From positions 24,929,975 through 24,993,974 of the forward strand of contig NC_054547.1 of assembly GCF_017654505.1 (NCBI RefSeq): a DNA stretch of 64,000 bases, read 5' to 3'. Below are positions 24,431 through 36,663 of this stretch, piece by piece. How positions within the stretch are numbered: the first letter of the stretch is position 1; each line of letters begins with the position of its first letter. A program made the translations under genes and the position numbers. Below the pieces are notes generated by a model, which saw nothing but the letters and a program-made list of their open reading frames with translations, did no database searches and was not told the DNA's origin. The stretch comes from Polyodon spathula (taxonomy: Eukaryota; Chordata; Actinopteri; Acipenseriformes; Polyodontidae).

Positions 24431-25969
24431 TACAGTGGTTTGTGGAAGTATCCCAACCCGCCATGTTTTCACATTAGACTTTACTTGTAGAATCTACACA
24501 AACTACTCTACATTGATAAAGTCAAAAAATGCATATAGAATATAAATAAGTAAGACTTACAGAAAAAAAAACAGATTAATTTCAGTTTCATAAGTATTCA
24601 ACCCTTTTGCTACTGCAGCCCTAAATCAGTTCAGGTGCAAATGATTTGTTTGAAAGGTCATAGAATTAGTGAAATGGTTTCAGCCTGTGTGTACTCAGTG
24701 TGGTTTAACTTGTAAATAATTTCCCTCAGGTATATAAAGACTTTCAAGCTGCAACTCACATAGTGATCCAACAAAGGAGCTTTCAAAACAAGTCAGGGGT
24801 AAAGTGGTAGACAGACACAGAGTAGGAGAAGAGAACAAGAAAATTTCAAAGGCGCTGATTATCCCTCTTAGCACAGTGAAGTCTATCATTAAGACGTGGA
24901 AGATGCATCATACCACCCAGACACTACCCAGATCAGGGGTCCTCCCAAACTTAGCAGCCAGGCAAGCAGGAAACTGGTTTGGGATGTAACTCTGAAGCCA
25001 ACAATGACCTTGAGAGATCTGCAAAGTTCTGTGTCTGAGATAGGAGTCAGTGTTCACACATCAACAATAGGCCGGTCCCTACACAAAGCTGGCCTGTATG
25101 GACGTATGGCAAGAAAGAAGCAATTACTCAAAAAGCCTCATCTTAAAGCATATATGGAGTTTGCGAAAAAGCTTGTAAATGATACTGCAGACATGTGGAA
25201 AAAGGTTTTATGGTCAGATGAGACAAAATTCCAAGTGTTACATCTGGTGAAAGCTCAACACTGCACATCACCCAATCAGAACCACTCCAACTGTCAAGCA
25301 TGTTGCTGACAACATCATGTTATGGGGATGCTTCTCTTCAGCAGGGACTGGAGGCTTGTCAGGAAAGAGGGAGAATGGATAGTGCAAAGTACAGGCAAAT
25401 CCTTGAGGAAAACCTGTTTGAGTCAAACAAGACTGAAACTGGGGGAGGAAATTCACATTTCAGCAGGACAATGACCCAAAGAACAAAGCCAAAGCCACAC
25501 TGGAGTGTTTGAACAAGGGAAGAGAATTAATGTTCTTGAGTGGTCCAGTCAAAAGTCCTGACTTGAATCCAATCGATGGACTTGAAAATTTCAGTCCAAC
25601 GACCCCCCAACAAACTTACCAGAACTGGAGCAATTTTCCCATGAGGAATGGGCAAAAATTTCACCATCTTACTGTGCAAAGCTAGTAGAGACCTATCCAA
25701 GAAGACTCATAATAGTAATTGCTGCAAAAGGTGCTTCTACTAAATACTGACTTAAGGGGCTGAATACTTATGCAACCAGTAAACTTCATTGTGTACATTT
25801 TATTTGCATGTTTTGCTGACATTTAACTTCCTCCTCATATAACAGTGTCCAGTTTAACCATTACAGCTTTTAATAAACAAAAGTCTGTTTGAAAAACTGT
25901 GCACACATTATTAGTAATTCAATATGTGAAAACTTTGCACGTGGGTGAATACTTCTGCAAACCACTGTA
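24431..25969 (+). mobile_element. Tc1/mariner element, full length but inactive
   Basis: Terminal inverted repeats are recognisable: left TACAGTGGTTTGTGGAAGTA, right (inverted) TACAGTGGTTTGCAGAAGTA. The ends fall at TA dinucleotides and the length is ~1.54 kb, normal for Tc1. Transposase pieces occur in order: a helix-turn-helix region (24804-24900), RDLQSSVSEIGVSVHTSTI, the first catalytic segment VLWSDETKFQ (about 25207), MLWGCFSS (about 25318), QQDNDPK with the second aspartate (about 25464), and a PDLNPI segment where the expected final acidic Glu reads Asp (about 25567). Frameshifts and stops between these pieces disable it. Confidence 0.92.
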
Positions 25970-26239
25970 TATTTTTAGAACAGGGAAGCAAGTAGGCACA
26001 TACATTTTAGAATGAGTAAATATCTTTAAGAGTATGCTGCTTATTTGGGTTCTGCCTCCTCCACCTGGTTACACATACTTCAAATCTTAAATCTGTCATC
26101 CCCATATTCCCTTTTGTATTCTTGATTTCATTTGATCTGTGTTTGATGTTGTCTATACAAACCTTAAGCTCAAAGCTGTATCCCTGTGCCTCTGAATCAG
26201 GACATGAATAAATTACTTGGCCCCCTTCTATTTCCACAG

Positions 26240-26350
26240 GCGGTTGAAGGCAGTGTTCTGCACTCATCTACGATTCATGTGGATGGCTTTAATGGGGCTC
26301 GCTGTTCTCTGTGTGGCAATCCAGATACTCGGGGTGGCCAGGCATAGCAG
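26240..26350 (+). CDS. gal3st2: gal3st2-like first coding exon (signal anchor)
   Basis: The acceptor TTCTATTTCCACAG ends at 26239 and the donor AG|GTATAT at 26350. The first in-frame ATG is at 26277. From it, 25 codons (the last split AG|G) encode a hydrophobic segment, MWMALMGLAVLCVAIQILG, fitting the signal anchor of a type II Golgi protein. The bases upstream (26240-26276) also read openly with basic residues (RRLKAVFC), so an upstream exon could add a longer cytoplasmic tail. I chose 26277 because no upstream start exon could be identified. Confidence 0.75.
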
Positions 26351-27762
26351 GTATATTGTTCATTCAAGGAAGACAGTACTGAGTAATATACTGTCACATT
26401 ATTTAAAAAAAAAAACATGCTCTCTGTTATGTACGGTTAATGATTTACATTCTCAAGTCCAAAATGTTACCAGCTTGTTTGTTTTTTTGTTTTTTTTAAA
26501 GAGAAACAAATCACTTAATAAAGACCAGAAATACCAGGAATAGAAAAAGCTAACATTTAAACGATGGGTTTGTTAAAAGCACTAATGGAGATTTGGAATA
26601 AATAGCTTTGAAAATCTAGCCCAATGTGTTTAAATGGGGTATATTAACTTGTTTTACTTGTAGTACCATAGGTTTATTTTATTCCTTAGTAAATAGGGCC
26701 GTATATTCTGTTACCAGTCACAGAACCAATTCCATCACATTTTGTAAAGAAACGTTTAAGTTCTTTATTGGAATTAGCATAATAATGTAATAATCAAAAT
26801 AATTTTGATTCTATATGAAGTGTGTTAGAAATGAAAGGATCTGACGTGATGGTGTTATTACTTCCCAATCTTTGTGGGAAAATGTAACTTTTCTACACGG
26901 TGGTTTATGCTTGTTTAAAGAGTAAATAGTGGGGTTCCAAAAAAAGTATAGCATTCCACATATTTTGCTACAACTGTTTAAATAATGTACCTGTAATTTT
27001 CAATGTTAATATCATGGCAACTTTTTACACTTATAACTTTAAAGTCTATTTCAAAGCTATTTTCCAAATGTCTGCTCTAGTGCACTAGTGTTTGAGATTT
27101 GTCCTCTAAATCAGGGTTTCCCAATCCTGGTCCTGAGGACCCACTATGCCCGCTAGTTTCCATTCTAACTGATATATCAATTACTTAATCCCTTAATTTA
27201 ACTAATACTTTGCTTAATTAGACATTGTTACTTGTTTTCAGCTCAAACAGTTGCAGATTTCAAGTTTGCTATAACATTTTATAAGTAACTTGAACTCTGC
27301 AACTATTTAAGAGCAGAAAATAATTAAAAAGGTCTAATTAAGCATCAGTTCAATTAAGGGTCTAGTTAAGTAATTGAGAGCAATAATCCTTATACTATCA
27401 GTGCACTAGAGCGGACATTTTGAAAAGAGCTTTGTAACAGACTTTAAAGGTATGAGTATAAAAGTTGACAGGATGTTAACAATGAAAAGAAAAACTACAG
27501 GTACATTAATTAAACAGTTGCAGCAACACGTGGGGACATATAACGCTATATTTTTCGGAACCCCGCTACTTATTCTTCAAACACTTTTTGCTACAATTGC
27601 CAGTAAAATCCTTCACTGCAGAGTAATAGAATTGGACAGTTGGAAGCACTAATTAAGTGAGCAACCAGGTTGTAAGATTAGCCCCAGAAGTCATAGAGGG
27701 TGTTCCAGCCAACACCTAGAAGTATTAAGCACTCAGAGACAAATTCAGATACTATATGACCT

Positions 27763-27824
<62 letters not shown>

Positions 27825-30800
27825 TATAATATATATATATATACCGAATTCATTTCTGAGCAAACATTAAAAACAGAAGTGTAATATCACTAGTTTATAA
27901 CCATGTAGTATAAACAAGAAAAAAACAGTCAGAAGTTTGCTTAAGCAAAGCATGTAAAAATGGTTTCCAAGAGTTTCCAGCTGCTTTTCTTCTATATTTG
28001 AAATATTAATAACATCTTGTTATTACAGGAAAGAACAGACCTTAAAACAGTTTGCCACCGAAAAGCTGTTTGATATGAGGTTCATGTTTGAAGTTGAAAG
28101 GACAATCACATCAACGCAACATCAATTGGAAGAAGAGCCTTCTAAAATACCTTTTCAAGAATACAGAACGAAAATGGAAAGAGAACAAACTTTCCAAACA
28201 AATAGAGACAAAAGCCACCTATCCCAGAAACCCACACAAGTTTACAAAGACAGTTATAAAAAGGATTCTAACTTAAGCTTTTCGGATGGTACAGCTCAAG
28301 CCATTGCTCAAAAGATTACCAAAAAAAGCATGGACACTGAAATATCTGTACCGATTCTGAGCTCTACGAGTCAGATCAACCTCCAAGATCCTTCAAAGAA
28401 AATCACTGGAGCCACAGACTTAAAGAACGTAAAATATCAAGAAGCCAAAAGTCATTCAGAAGTTAAAATTGCCTCTGATGGCCCAGTTTCTGCTCTCAAA
28501 GAACATACAAAGACGAGACAAGCAGATGACTTGGGTCCTAAAGAATCAGCTACCTCTCAATGCCAAATCTCAAGGTTACCAGTCCTTCAAGATATCACAT
28601 TACACAAAAATGCTAACCCATCACCTGTAACACAAAGTTCCACCAAACAGGAAGGCACACCAATGGCAAATACAGACACCAAGAGTCACCACATTGAAAG
28701 TCCTGTGACTTTAAAACAGCAGCCAAAGACTGATGAAGACCAGCGTTCATCAGCCCCCCCTGTATCTTCGTTGAGCAACAGGGACCGGCTAGAAAATAGC
28801 ACCCTTCCTGAGCTCCACCCAGCAGCTTTAAAGCAACTAGAAGAAGCAAGCACATCTTGCCAGCAAAAAACTCACATTGTGTTTCTCAAAACGCATAAGA
28901 CAGCTAGCAGTACCATCTTAAACATTTTATATCGCTTTGGAGATGCCAGGAACCTGACTTTTGCCCTTCCCCATGGCAAACACAACCAACTTTTGTATCC
29001 CTTCTATTTTGAAGCTTTTTTCGTTGAAGGCTTTAGGTCAAAGACCATTAAGGAATATGACATCATGTGCAATCATATGAGGTTCCACCTATCAGAGGTA
29101 AGACAACTTAACCTGAACCCAATCCATTTTTATTTTCAAACAGCTAGCTAGAAGCATAGGTAGGCTAACAATTTCAGTAATAAGGCCAAGGTGAGATGAA
29201 ACTGACTCCAGGCTCACAGCTTATGTAAGTTTCTGACAATGTTCTCTTGATTTATTGTTCACCAGCACATGAGGCACGAAATTGCTACTAGCCAGAAAGC
29301 TTCTAAGCTCAGAATAGATTTCATGGAATAGGTCTGTGACAATGAATAGGTCTGTGATGGATTTTGTAATGCTTACATCTTTAATTACAGTAATTAAAAG
29401 CAAAATTTGGAAGAATGTTACATTTGACTTGGCTTTTCCAACAGATTTAATTTGATATAATTATCCATCAGTAAGCAGAAACAGAATTTTGTTTCCGAAA
29501 CTAGCACTATAATACCTGCTAGTAAACAGCACAGTAACATGACTAGTTCTGTTTAGCAATAAAACATGACAAGACAACAAAAGACATAACTATTGTTTGC
29601 TGTTTTTGAATTCTATATAGATATGTATCATTTTACATCGCAGATAGTTTGATATTCATCCTTTCAAGTATCTGAAACACGAGGTGACACAATGGTATCA
29701 CTCTTGTAGATTGTGGCAGGCTGGTGAGTGGATAGAGGCCCAGAGACAGTCTGTAGTTCAAAAAAATAACTATTTTATTATAAATAAACACAAAAATGAA
29801 AGGGCACAAGGGCCAAAAAAAAAAAATACATTATAAAAAACAAGACATCTGCATACCAGTTGCACCTGAGATCAGACTTATGACAATAATATTTGATATT
29901 TTATAATACTGCTGGAATGGAGCGGTGAATAACCATATAACATTTCATATGGGCTTCTCGTTTCATCTGATTAAGCAAACTTCAGTTATAATTAACAAAT
30001 ATTATATTATATTATATTATAATCTTTCAGATGATGCTTGGTTTTCTCTACAACAATGTATTGGCAAACATCTACTAATCCTTTATGACCTTGAGTACTA
30101 AATTCAATTATTTGTTTTCTTACGAAAAAAAACCTCTAAATGGTCAATCGGCAGGAGGTTTTTTAATGAGGTTCTAGCTTTAAATCTGGGACAACATCAT
30201 AGCCCCAGGAGTCAAATTGAGAAATGGCTGGGCCCTACCAAAAGTAGGCATGGTTGCATCATAGTGCAGTTATGTACAAACATGTGCTATTGATTAGAAA
30301 CTTCTTAATTGTTCTCATTCTGATGTGACCCCCTTCCACCTTTGGTTTGGCCTGCCTATATCCAAATCCAACTACAGAGAACGATCCAGCTAACTTTATT
30401 TAACATCTGATACATGTGCCATTTCTCCTTCTCTTGCCATTTACAGGTCAGGAAAGTAATGCCTGAAGATTCCTTCTATTTCTCCATCCTGCGGAACCCA
30501 GTCACCATGATGGAATCCTCTTTCTCTTACTACAAATACATACCAGCTTTCTCAAAAGTCAGCACACTGGACCAATTTCTTCAGGATCCCTGGAGTCATT
30601 ATAACGCTTCCCTTCCCAATAACCACTACGCAAAGAACCTACTGATGTTCGATTTTGGGTTTAACAACAACGAGAAAGACGAGAGGCATCTCAACTTGTC
30701 CATCGCCCTAATAGCGAAGAACTTCAATCTCATTTTGATTTCAGCCTATTTTGATGAGTCAATGATCCTGTTGAAGAACACCCTCTGCTGGTCCCTTGAC

Positions 30801-31415
30801 GATGTGGTTTCCTTCAAACTCAACAGCAGGAACAACAAAACAAAACACCAGCTATCTCTGGAGACCATGGAGAAAATAAAAGAGTGGAACTCCCTTGACT
30901 GGAAGCTCTATCTGCATTTTAACAAGACATTTTGGAGAAAGATTGATGAGTCTATGGGGAGAGAGAAGATGCAGGATGAAGTCGAGAAGCTCAGGGACAG
31001 GAGACGCCAACTGATGAAGATCTGTCTCCAGGAAGGAGGGGCAGTGGATCCTTCCCAAGTAAAAGATGCATCCTTTAAGCCCTTTCAGTATGGAGCTGCT
31101 GAAATTCAGGGCTACAACCTCAATCCGCATCTGGACGACCGAACCAAAATGCAGTGTCAGAGGTTCATTACACCAGAGCTGCAGTACACTGCATCGCTGT
31201 ATGACAAGCAGTTTCCAGACACGGTCTTAAAGGCTTCAGTTCAAAACAAGACAACACAAGCACATTCCCAGACTTGGAAAGCAAGTAAAGCAAAGATGAG
31301 GCAAAGAAGGAATCTTAACCACCAAGGGGCTGAAAATCAGAACCTAAGGAATAGTGTCTATAGGAAAAGAGGCTCAAAAAGTACTGCACAGACCAACCTT
31401 CCAAACATGCCCTGA
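26277..31415 (+). CDS. gal3st2: Galactose-3-O-sulfotransferase, GAL3ST2/GAL3ST4-like (three exons)
   Basis: Join 26277-26350, 28029-29097, 30447-31415: 703 residues with no stop and consistent phases (AG|G, then phase 0). Family role: transfers sulfate from PAPS to the 3-hydroxyl of terminal galactose on glycoproteins or glycolipids in the Golgi lumen. Visible parts: signal anchor (residues ~1-20); a long polar stem (~21-300) rich in Lys, Gln, Ser and Thr; 5'-phosphosulfate-binding motif FLKTHKTASST (310-320); 3'-phosphate-binding region FSILRNPV..ESSFSYY (393-408); and family blocks YFDES, LDDVV, LNSR and ITPELQY. A basic tail of ~60 residues ends the protein. The catalytic part most resembles GAL3ST2 (KVMP.D.FYFSILRNPV), and the C-terminal PFQ.G.A/QFP.TV also recalls GAL3ST4. 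Known human members are roughly 400-490 residues; the excess is mainly stem. Six or more N-glycosylation sequons occur. Confidence 0.9.
26923..27572. mobile_element. Foldback (long inverted repeat) element in gal3st2 intron
   Basis: Left end TAAATAGTGGGGTTCC and inverted right end TAAGTAGCGGGGTTCC. Pairing continues inward through ACAACTGTTTAA(A/T)TAATGTACCTGTA, GCTCTAGTGCACT and GCTTAATTAGAC to a centre near 27275. Only a ~60-base block around 27116-27175 (CCTGGTCCTGAGGACCC) is unpaired. The whole 650 bp is thus an imperfect palindrome, as in foldback or MITE elements. Flanking target duplication not recognised. Confidence 0.75.
27766..27842. repeat. (AT)n microsatellite
   Basis: About 77 bases of AT with two AAT interruptions, in gal3st2 intron 1. 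Confidence 0.97.
28029..29097 (+). CDS. gal3st2: gal3st2-like exon 2: stem and 5'-PAPS-binding motif
   Basis: Acceptor TTGTTATTACAG ends at 28028; donor GAG|GTAAGA at 29097. Encodes residues 25-381. About 275 codons of low-complexity polar sequence precede the conserved block THIVFLKTHKTASST. The exon continues through NILYRFGDARNLTFALPHG and ends at MCNHMRFHLSE. The stem has only two cysteines and no predicted globular motif. It is A-rich in base composition (many Lys/Gln/Asn codons), unlike the balanced catalytic part, but is fully open over 1 kb, which argues that it is translated. Confidence 0.9.
29712..29820 (-). mobile_element. LTR 3'-end fragment, inverted
   Basis: Begins TGTGGCAGGCTGG and contains CAGAGACAG and GGGCACAAGGGCCA. 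These match, in reverse complement, the last ~90 bases of the solo LTR at 46454. It lies in gal3st2 intron 2. Confidence 0.65.
30001..30024. repeat. (TATTA)n short tandem repeat
   Basis: Four to five TATTA units in gal3st2 intron 2. Confidence 0.9.
30447..31415 (+). CDS. gal3st2: gal3st2-like exon 3: 3'-PAPS-binding motif and catalytic C-terminus
   Basis: Acceptor CTTGCCATTTACAG ends at 30446. The exon opens in phase 0 with VRKVMPEDSFYFS and runs to TGA at 31413-31415 (322 residues). It contains the 3'-phosphate-binding LRNPV region, the QDPW..YN block, NHYAKNLLMFDFGF, YFDESMILLK, LDDVVSFKLNSR, LDWKLYLHFNKTFW, CLQEGGAVD, FQYGAAEIQGYNL and TPELQY, collinear with GAL3ST family members. The last ~60 residues (after QFPDTV) form a basic, Gln/Asn-rich extension beyond the usual family end. 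Confidence 0.93.
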   Translation, partial: VRKVMPEDSFYFSILRNPVTMMESSFSYYKYIPAFSKVSTLDQFLQDPWSHYNASLPNNHYAKNLLMFDFGFNNNEKDERHLNLSIALIAKNFNLILISAYFDESMILLKNTLCWSLDDVVSFKLNSRNNKTKHQLSLETMEKIKEWNSLDWKLYLHFNKTFWRKIDESMGREKMQDEVEKLRDRRRQLMKICLQEGGAVDPSQVKDASFKPFQYGAAEIQGYNLNPHLDDRTKMQCQRFITPELQYTASLYDKQFPDTVLKASVQNKTTQAHSQTWKASKAKMRQRRNLNHQGAENQNLRNSVYRKRGSKSTAQTNLPNMP

Positions 31416-31564
31416 AATAAGTACTGCTAAATGTTGGCAATCCACCAATAGTGGCTTATAATAGGGCACTGCAGGCAGTGAAATAGCCAGGATTTTGTTG
31501 TTTTTATTTTTATTTTTTTTTTGGGGGTTGTAGATGGGTAATGATTTATAAATATGTTTCTGAA

Positions 31565-31570
31565 AATAAA
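31565..31570 (+). promoter_or_regulatory. Candidate polyadenylation signal of gal3st2
   Basis: AATAAA 150 bases after the stop codon. It is the first canonical signal downstream. Confidence 0.5.
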
Positions 31571-31619
31571 AATTAATTAGATTCCAAACTTGTAATGAAC
31601 TTGAAATCACCCTATTAAG

Positions 31620-34480
31620 AACCGTAATGTTTCACCTCACAATCACATTTAGGACCACTACTATGTAGATATCAAAAATGAATTAACAGAAAGAATAACC
31701 TACCTTACCTGATGTTTAGATCCCCAAGTCCATCCTTTTGTTTTTCATTGCAAACTTGTCAAGTATGTGCAGGTCTCGGTTTTACAACAGCCATTTAAAG
31801 CATGATTCGCACAGGACTGAAAACCAGATGACCTCAGAGTTGGTCAAAAGCAGAGGACATCTAGTAACCTCCCAGATGTGGATAGTTTTTATCAATGAAC
31901 ATTGTTAAATTCAAAATTAAACGTGATGTTGTGTATGATTTGTAAACAATGAACCAGGTTTAAATAACTGATTTTGTTGTACCTTCTTTTCCAAAGGCTA
32001 CAATAACCATTTCGTCCTTTGAGTGATATGTATTTCCATCTTCAAATGCACCGTAAAAGCATTGTGTTTTGTATTTTTGCCTGTCCCATTTGGTTATGCT
32101 CAATCGTAGAGTTTTATTAAACTGGAGAATCTCAGGACAGATCGTACAAATTTTACTATTACATTATGGTTTATTGTAAATTCTGGCATTGCTTTGAGGT
32201 GAATGCCCTGGAAATGCTGTATCAATTCTAACATAACACTGACATGGCCGATTCGCACACGATACCTGAGTTAGAAATTTTACATATGGTCCCGATATGT
32301 TGTAAAATAATCAGATGACCTCTGAGAAAATGATCTGGGATAAAAAGAAATGGATAGTTTGCGCAGGATTACATTTCACTGAGGTCTGTAAAAATTCTGA
32401 AACCTCCTGTTTATGTGGTGATTTTTAGTCCCATATGTTGTTTATTGTTCTACCGATTTCATCACAGGTTTAAAGTTTTTAAAAAATGTCAGAATGATAA
32501 GCTCTAGTGGGATGAGCAATACAATATTGTAGCAAATAGCTTCCTAAATGTTCGTTGTTGTGATATTTCATTCATTATATGCGTCTCACATGTGCTGTTT
32601 TTAAAGAAAAAGACATATTATAGTGACATGTATTTTCATTTTAAAACATGATGCCTGGACCTATAGTAGGCTAAAGAAAGTTCTCAATTTGCTTGAGTGG
32701 TCTTTCAGGAAGTCTGTTACTGCTGTGCTTCCTAGGTCGTTTGACATGAGCAGTCTTCAGGGTCAAAGCAGGTCAGTAATTAGTGAAGCAGCTGGTTGGT
32801 TACTCACACGGAAAGAACCAATTGAAGGGGTGGATACAATTTCACTCTCCTGGAGAAATGGTCAAAGAAAGAGAACGAAAGCAAGGCTTGCAAATGAAGA
32901 TTTCTCTAACCTTGTGTAGTAACAAATTTAAAAATGAAAAATACATGTTTCTTTCACAACTGCACTTTTGAGACCTTTATAAGAAAAATATATGGAATTC
33001 TTTTGTTAGTTACAATTATTTTAATGATTAAGGGAAACAAAATGGAGGCCCTGTATTTAATGTCATATACTCACTTTTTAAAACCTGGATTTATTTTGAA
33101 CTTGCTGAGAAAAGGAAAAAAAAAAAAAGGATCACTGACATAATGAGAGAAAAAAAAAAAAAAACTGATCAGAGTTGCTTATAATTTATCTGAACAGATG
33201 CTGAGCTCCACTCAAGCTGACAGGCCTGGCTTGGCTGATGTAGCAGCGGCAGGTAAAGGACTATTTGCTTTCTTCATTGCAAGGTATCAATTGACAGGTT
33301 TTCATGCACAGCGCTGATTGGATGATCCAGTGGATAATAAAATAATTGCGGACCAGTTGTGTTTTTGTTTAGTATTTGCTATACAATAAATGTGAACTAA
33401 TCTTTCATTACGGCAAGCCAAAAGGAAAAAGACAGATTGATTTTAAATTTAATTCACAGCTGCTGCAATGACTGAGCTGGAAGCTGATTGGTTTATGGAT
33501 AATTTTCTAATACAGGAATAAAGAACCAATGCAGTATAATGAGATAATTCACCAAAGGCAGAATAAAGAACCAAGCAGTACATTATACCATACGTCAGCA
33601 GTGAGGTCTTTACTACACAGCTTGAGGTCTATTCCCACCATGTAATGGACCTGGAGCCATCTGATTAATGGAGTGGGAAATTTCTGAGGAATACAAATGT
33701 ATTTAAAACTGAACATGCTTGTTGGACACTGCAGCTTTGACAAACTTATATGGTACATACTGATTCTGTTATATACATTCTAAATACATATGCAGTTAAA
33801 AAATTTATTTGGTAAAAGAAAGAAACACATTTATGTTATTTGCATTATAACAGTGTAAATGGTCAATAAAACATGTAAAGCTGGGTGCATTTTTAAATAA
33901 ATGTCTTTTTTTTGGCATAAAAACACATGGTCACAGTATTCTCTTTTCTCTGAAATAATTATTTGTGGAAACCAGTGAAGAAATATATGAGTACACCTCA
34001 TTCGGAATAAAGAAACAGTACCATTTTACCAGAAAATATTTCCTACTTAGTTATTACCAAATCATATATACCTGTCCTTCCTACTTACTCCTATTAACTG
34101 TTAATTAATTCTTGTCTTCCAATTTAGCAGCTTTTCTTGTCTTTAAAATGTTCCTGTTTTACTGACTCCTACTCACATATTAACCCTATCAGCTACTTTC
34201 ACAGACCCCGATTATCTCTAATCTTGGATTACCTTATCTAAATTAGCATTGAGTATTCAAAGAGCAGCGATAATCAAGATCTTTGAAACCAGACGTATAT
34301 TATACAAGGTTAAAGAGCAGGGGCAGTGTATTTTGCATATGTCCCTTATTTTATGGTGTTGTGACCAGTTTGAGTGGTTTGGGGTTCTGTTCCTCCAATT
34401 CGAAGGATCCCTTTTCTTTAAATCTGCCTAATTGGATGGGACAGTCCCTAAATGTAAAGGTCAAGTCCCAGGCTAAATGA
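31620..34480. other. No gene recognised
   Basis: AT-rich intergenic or 3' UTR sequence with A-rich runs near 33115-33165. No supported exon or transposon. Confidence 0.5.
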
Positions 34481-35028
34481 CTAGACACAGTGCAAGCTAC
34501 AGTGTAGTGCCACAGTCAAATCATAGCATCTGTTTAGAGCAAAGTCCCACCCCTGCCACATTGTTTTGCAATGCCTACACAGCCCCAGAATTATTGACAC
34601 ACTGGATAGCCAATCTAAGACATAAAACTATACAGTTCCACTATCATGAACCTGAACCTGATCTGCTTTGGCGACAGCAAACCATATGTGAAATGGCTGG
34701 CTCTGAAAGTTGAAGTAACATTGATAATGATACATTAGTAAAGGAAGGAGTACCCTATATGCCTACTCCACCAAAGAAAAAAAGTAAGCACCTGTGCAAA
34801 TTCTGAGCGTAATGGGTTAGGTTGTTAGGTCATACATGTGGATTAGGAAAAATGAAAATGATTCAACAAGTGAGGCAAGGATGGGGTTGACATTTCCTAA
34901 CCCTGCAGGAAAAAGCTCTGGCTGGTCCCTTCCACTCCAGCCTGGTGAGAATGTGGCTGGAATGTTGAAAACCAGCACCCTGACTGATTGTCCACTAAAC
35001 ACTTCTATCAAAAAATTAACTGACGGGT

Positions 35029-35125
35029 TCACCTGTAAGGCAGGTAATTGTGGTGTTGAGGTGAGGAGTGTTCCTGGCTGTCTGAGCTACAAGGCACTGC
35101 TCCCTGCAATAACAACCTTAAGTTT
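35029..35125. repeat. Inverted repeat arm (partner 36200-36292)
   Basis: CTGTAAGGCAGGTAATTGTG, GAGGAGTGTTCCTGG and TACAAGGCACTGCTCCCTG recur in reverse complement at 36200-36292. Together they flank a ~1.1-kb segment with no recognised coding sequence, upstream of the Harbinger remnant. Element class unknown. Confidence 0.6.
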
Positions 35126-36199
35126 GCATTTTGTTTAATTATGTCTCTGTTGTAAATAAAAGTGCACATATGTGCTGACATGTCTTGGTTTTGCTTCTGT
35201 TTTCCTCTGTTTATCTGCTTGACCAACAGCTTTTATAATTACACTGGCTGCTTTTAATGTGCAGAAACAGTGAGATTATTTATGACGCATTTACCAAGGA
35301 AGGACATAGAACCCAGATCAAGTATTGGATGGGCAGAAAGGTGGGTGAGACTTGATTTCATTTGTACAGTGACAAGCATGCATATGTGAGATGGGTGGTA
35401 AAGCATGTACAGATATACTTCTTATTTGGGCTGAATCTTTTATGATGCTTGAAGTACAGTATGCAATAGAGCCCACTCCACATGGAGCTGGATCCCCTGT
35501 CCGTCTCACACCAGCTTTTGGACCTGCCAAGTCCGGACCAGGAACCACACTCCAATGAGTGTAGTCAAAACCAACATGTCAACTGCAACAATGCAGGGGA
35601 CCAAGCAGCCCCTGGGAAAACTGATCTTCTGACCAATTACTTCCTGCTGAGACATCATCTCTTACACCACACCAACTAATTAGGGATGCAGCAGAGTAAA
35701 CAGTTACTGTAAAAGAAACAAAATAAAATAATGGATGTTGCATACCAATACTCAAAATTATAGAAACCCACACACATACTTATAGCTTCTATTCAGCCAA
35801 TCACCTCTCTGCAACACCTGCCTCTCAATTACACCGTCAAAAAGGAACCAGTTACCCTATCATTAATAAGGGAGCTTTTTACTTAAAATACAAAAAAAAA
35901 AACAGAAAAAAATGTATAACCTAAAAACAAATGAAATGTGACATTAAAAAACCCTCTTAGGGGCATACATTTGTAATCTCCTTAATCTCTGGGGTTGCAT
36001 TAGTTAGACCACCTGTCTTCGGAATTCAGTTAAGAGGAGGAGTCACTAATGCATCCTCCGAGATGAAGGGGTTCTACTTATATTTAGAAGGTGGTACAGT
36101 TGATGTCACTGTGAATTCTACTCTTAGCAACATGGTGCACTACTGGAGTGTGACATTAAGAATTTCTGAAGGTACACAGACTGGGTTAAGTTGGGGTTA

Positions 36200-36292
36200 G
36201 GGTTGTCATTACAGGGAGCAGTGCCTTGTACCTCACACACCCAGGAACACTCCTCAACTCAGCACCACAATCACCTGCCTTACAGGAACTTT
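36200..36292. repeat. Inverted repeat arm (partner 35029-35125)
   Basis: Reverse-complement match of the arm at 35029, with roughly 90% identity by eye. Confidence 0.6.
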
Positions 36293-36663
36293 AAAAATAG
36301 CGTCAACAAATTAATTGCTTTCAAAAAACATTTTGGCATTCATATGCATATTCTGAGCCTATTCAAGTACTATGCTTGTGTTTTTTATTATTAGGCTCTT
36401 ATTTTCTAGTAGGCTGCTGTTATAATAAAAACTGTCCCCACAACTACATAAAATCCCCACTTCACATGTTCAAATTCAACATAAGTTTTCAATATCAAAA
36501 GAATGCATAAAAAGCACTGAATAAACAAATACATAAAAAGTATAAAAGCATAAATGCATAAAATGCACAAAACACACAAAATAAATAGAGCATTAAATAA
36601 ACATATGAAACAACTATTTTAATTCTGTTTTTCTTAGTATGTTTTTCAGCAAGTCAAAGGATT

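Noticed and set aside
30852..31130. A - strand frame inside the sulfotransferase exon
   Set aside because: Shadow of the well-supported + strand catalytic exon.
32623..32919. A 98-codon + strand frame
   Set aside because: No motif, no supporting signals. Treated as random.
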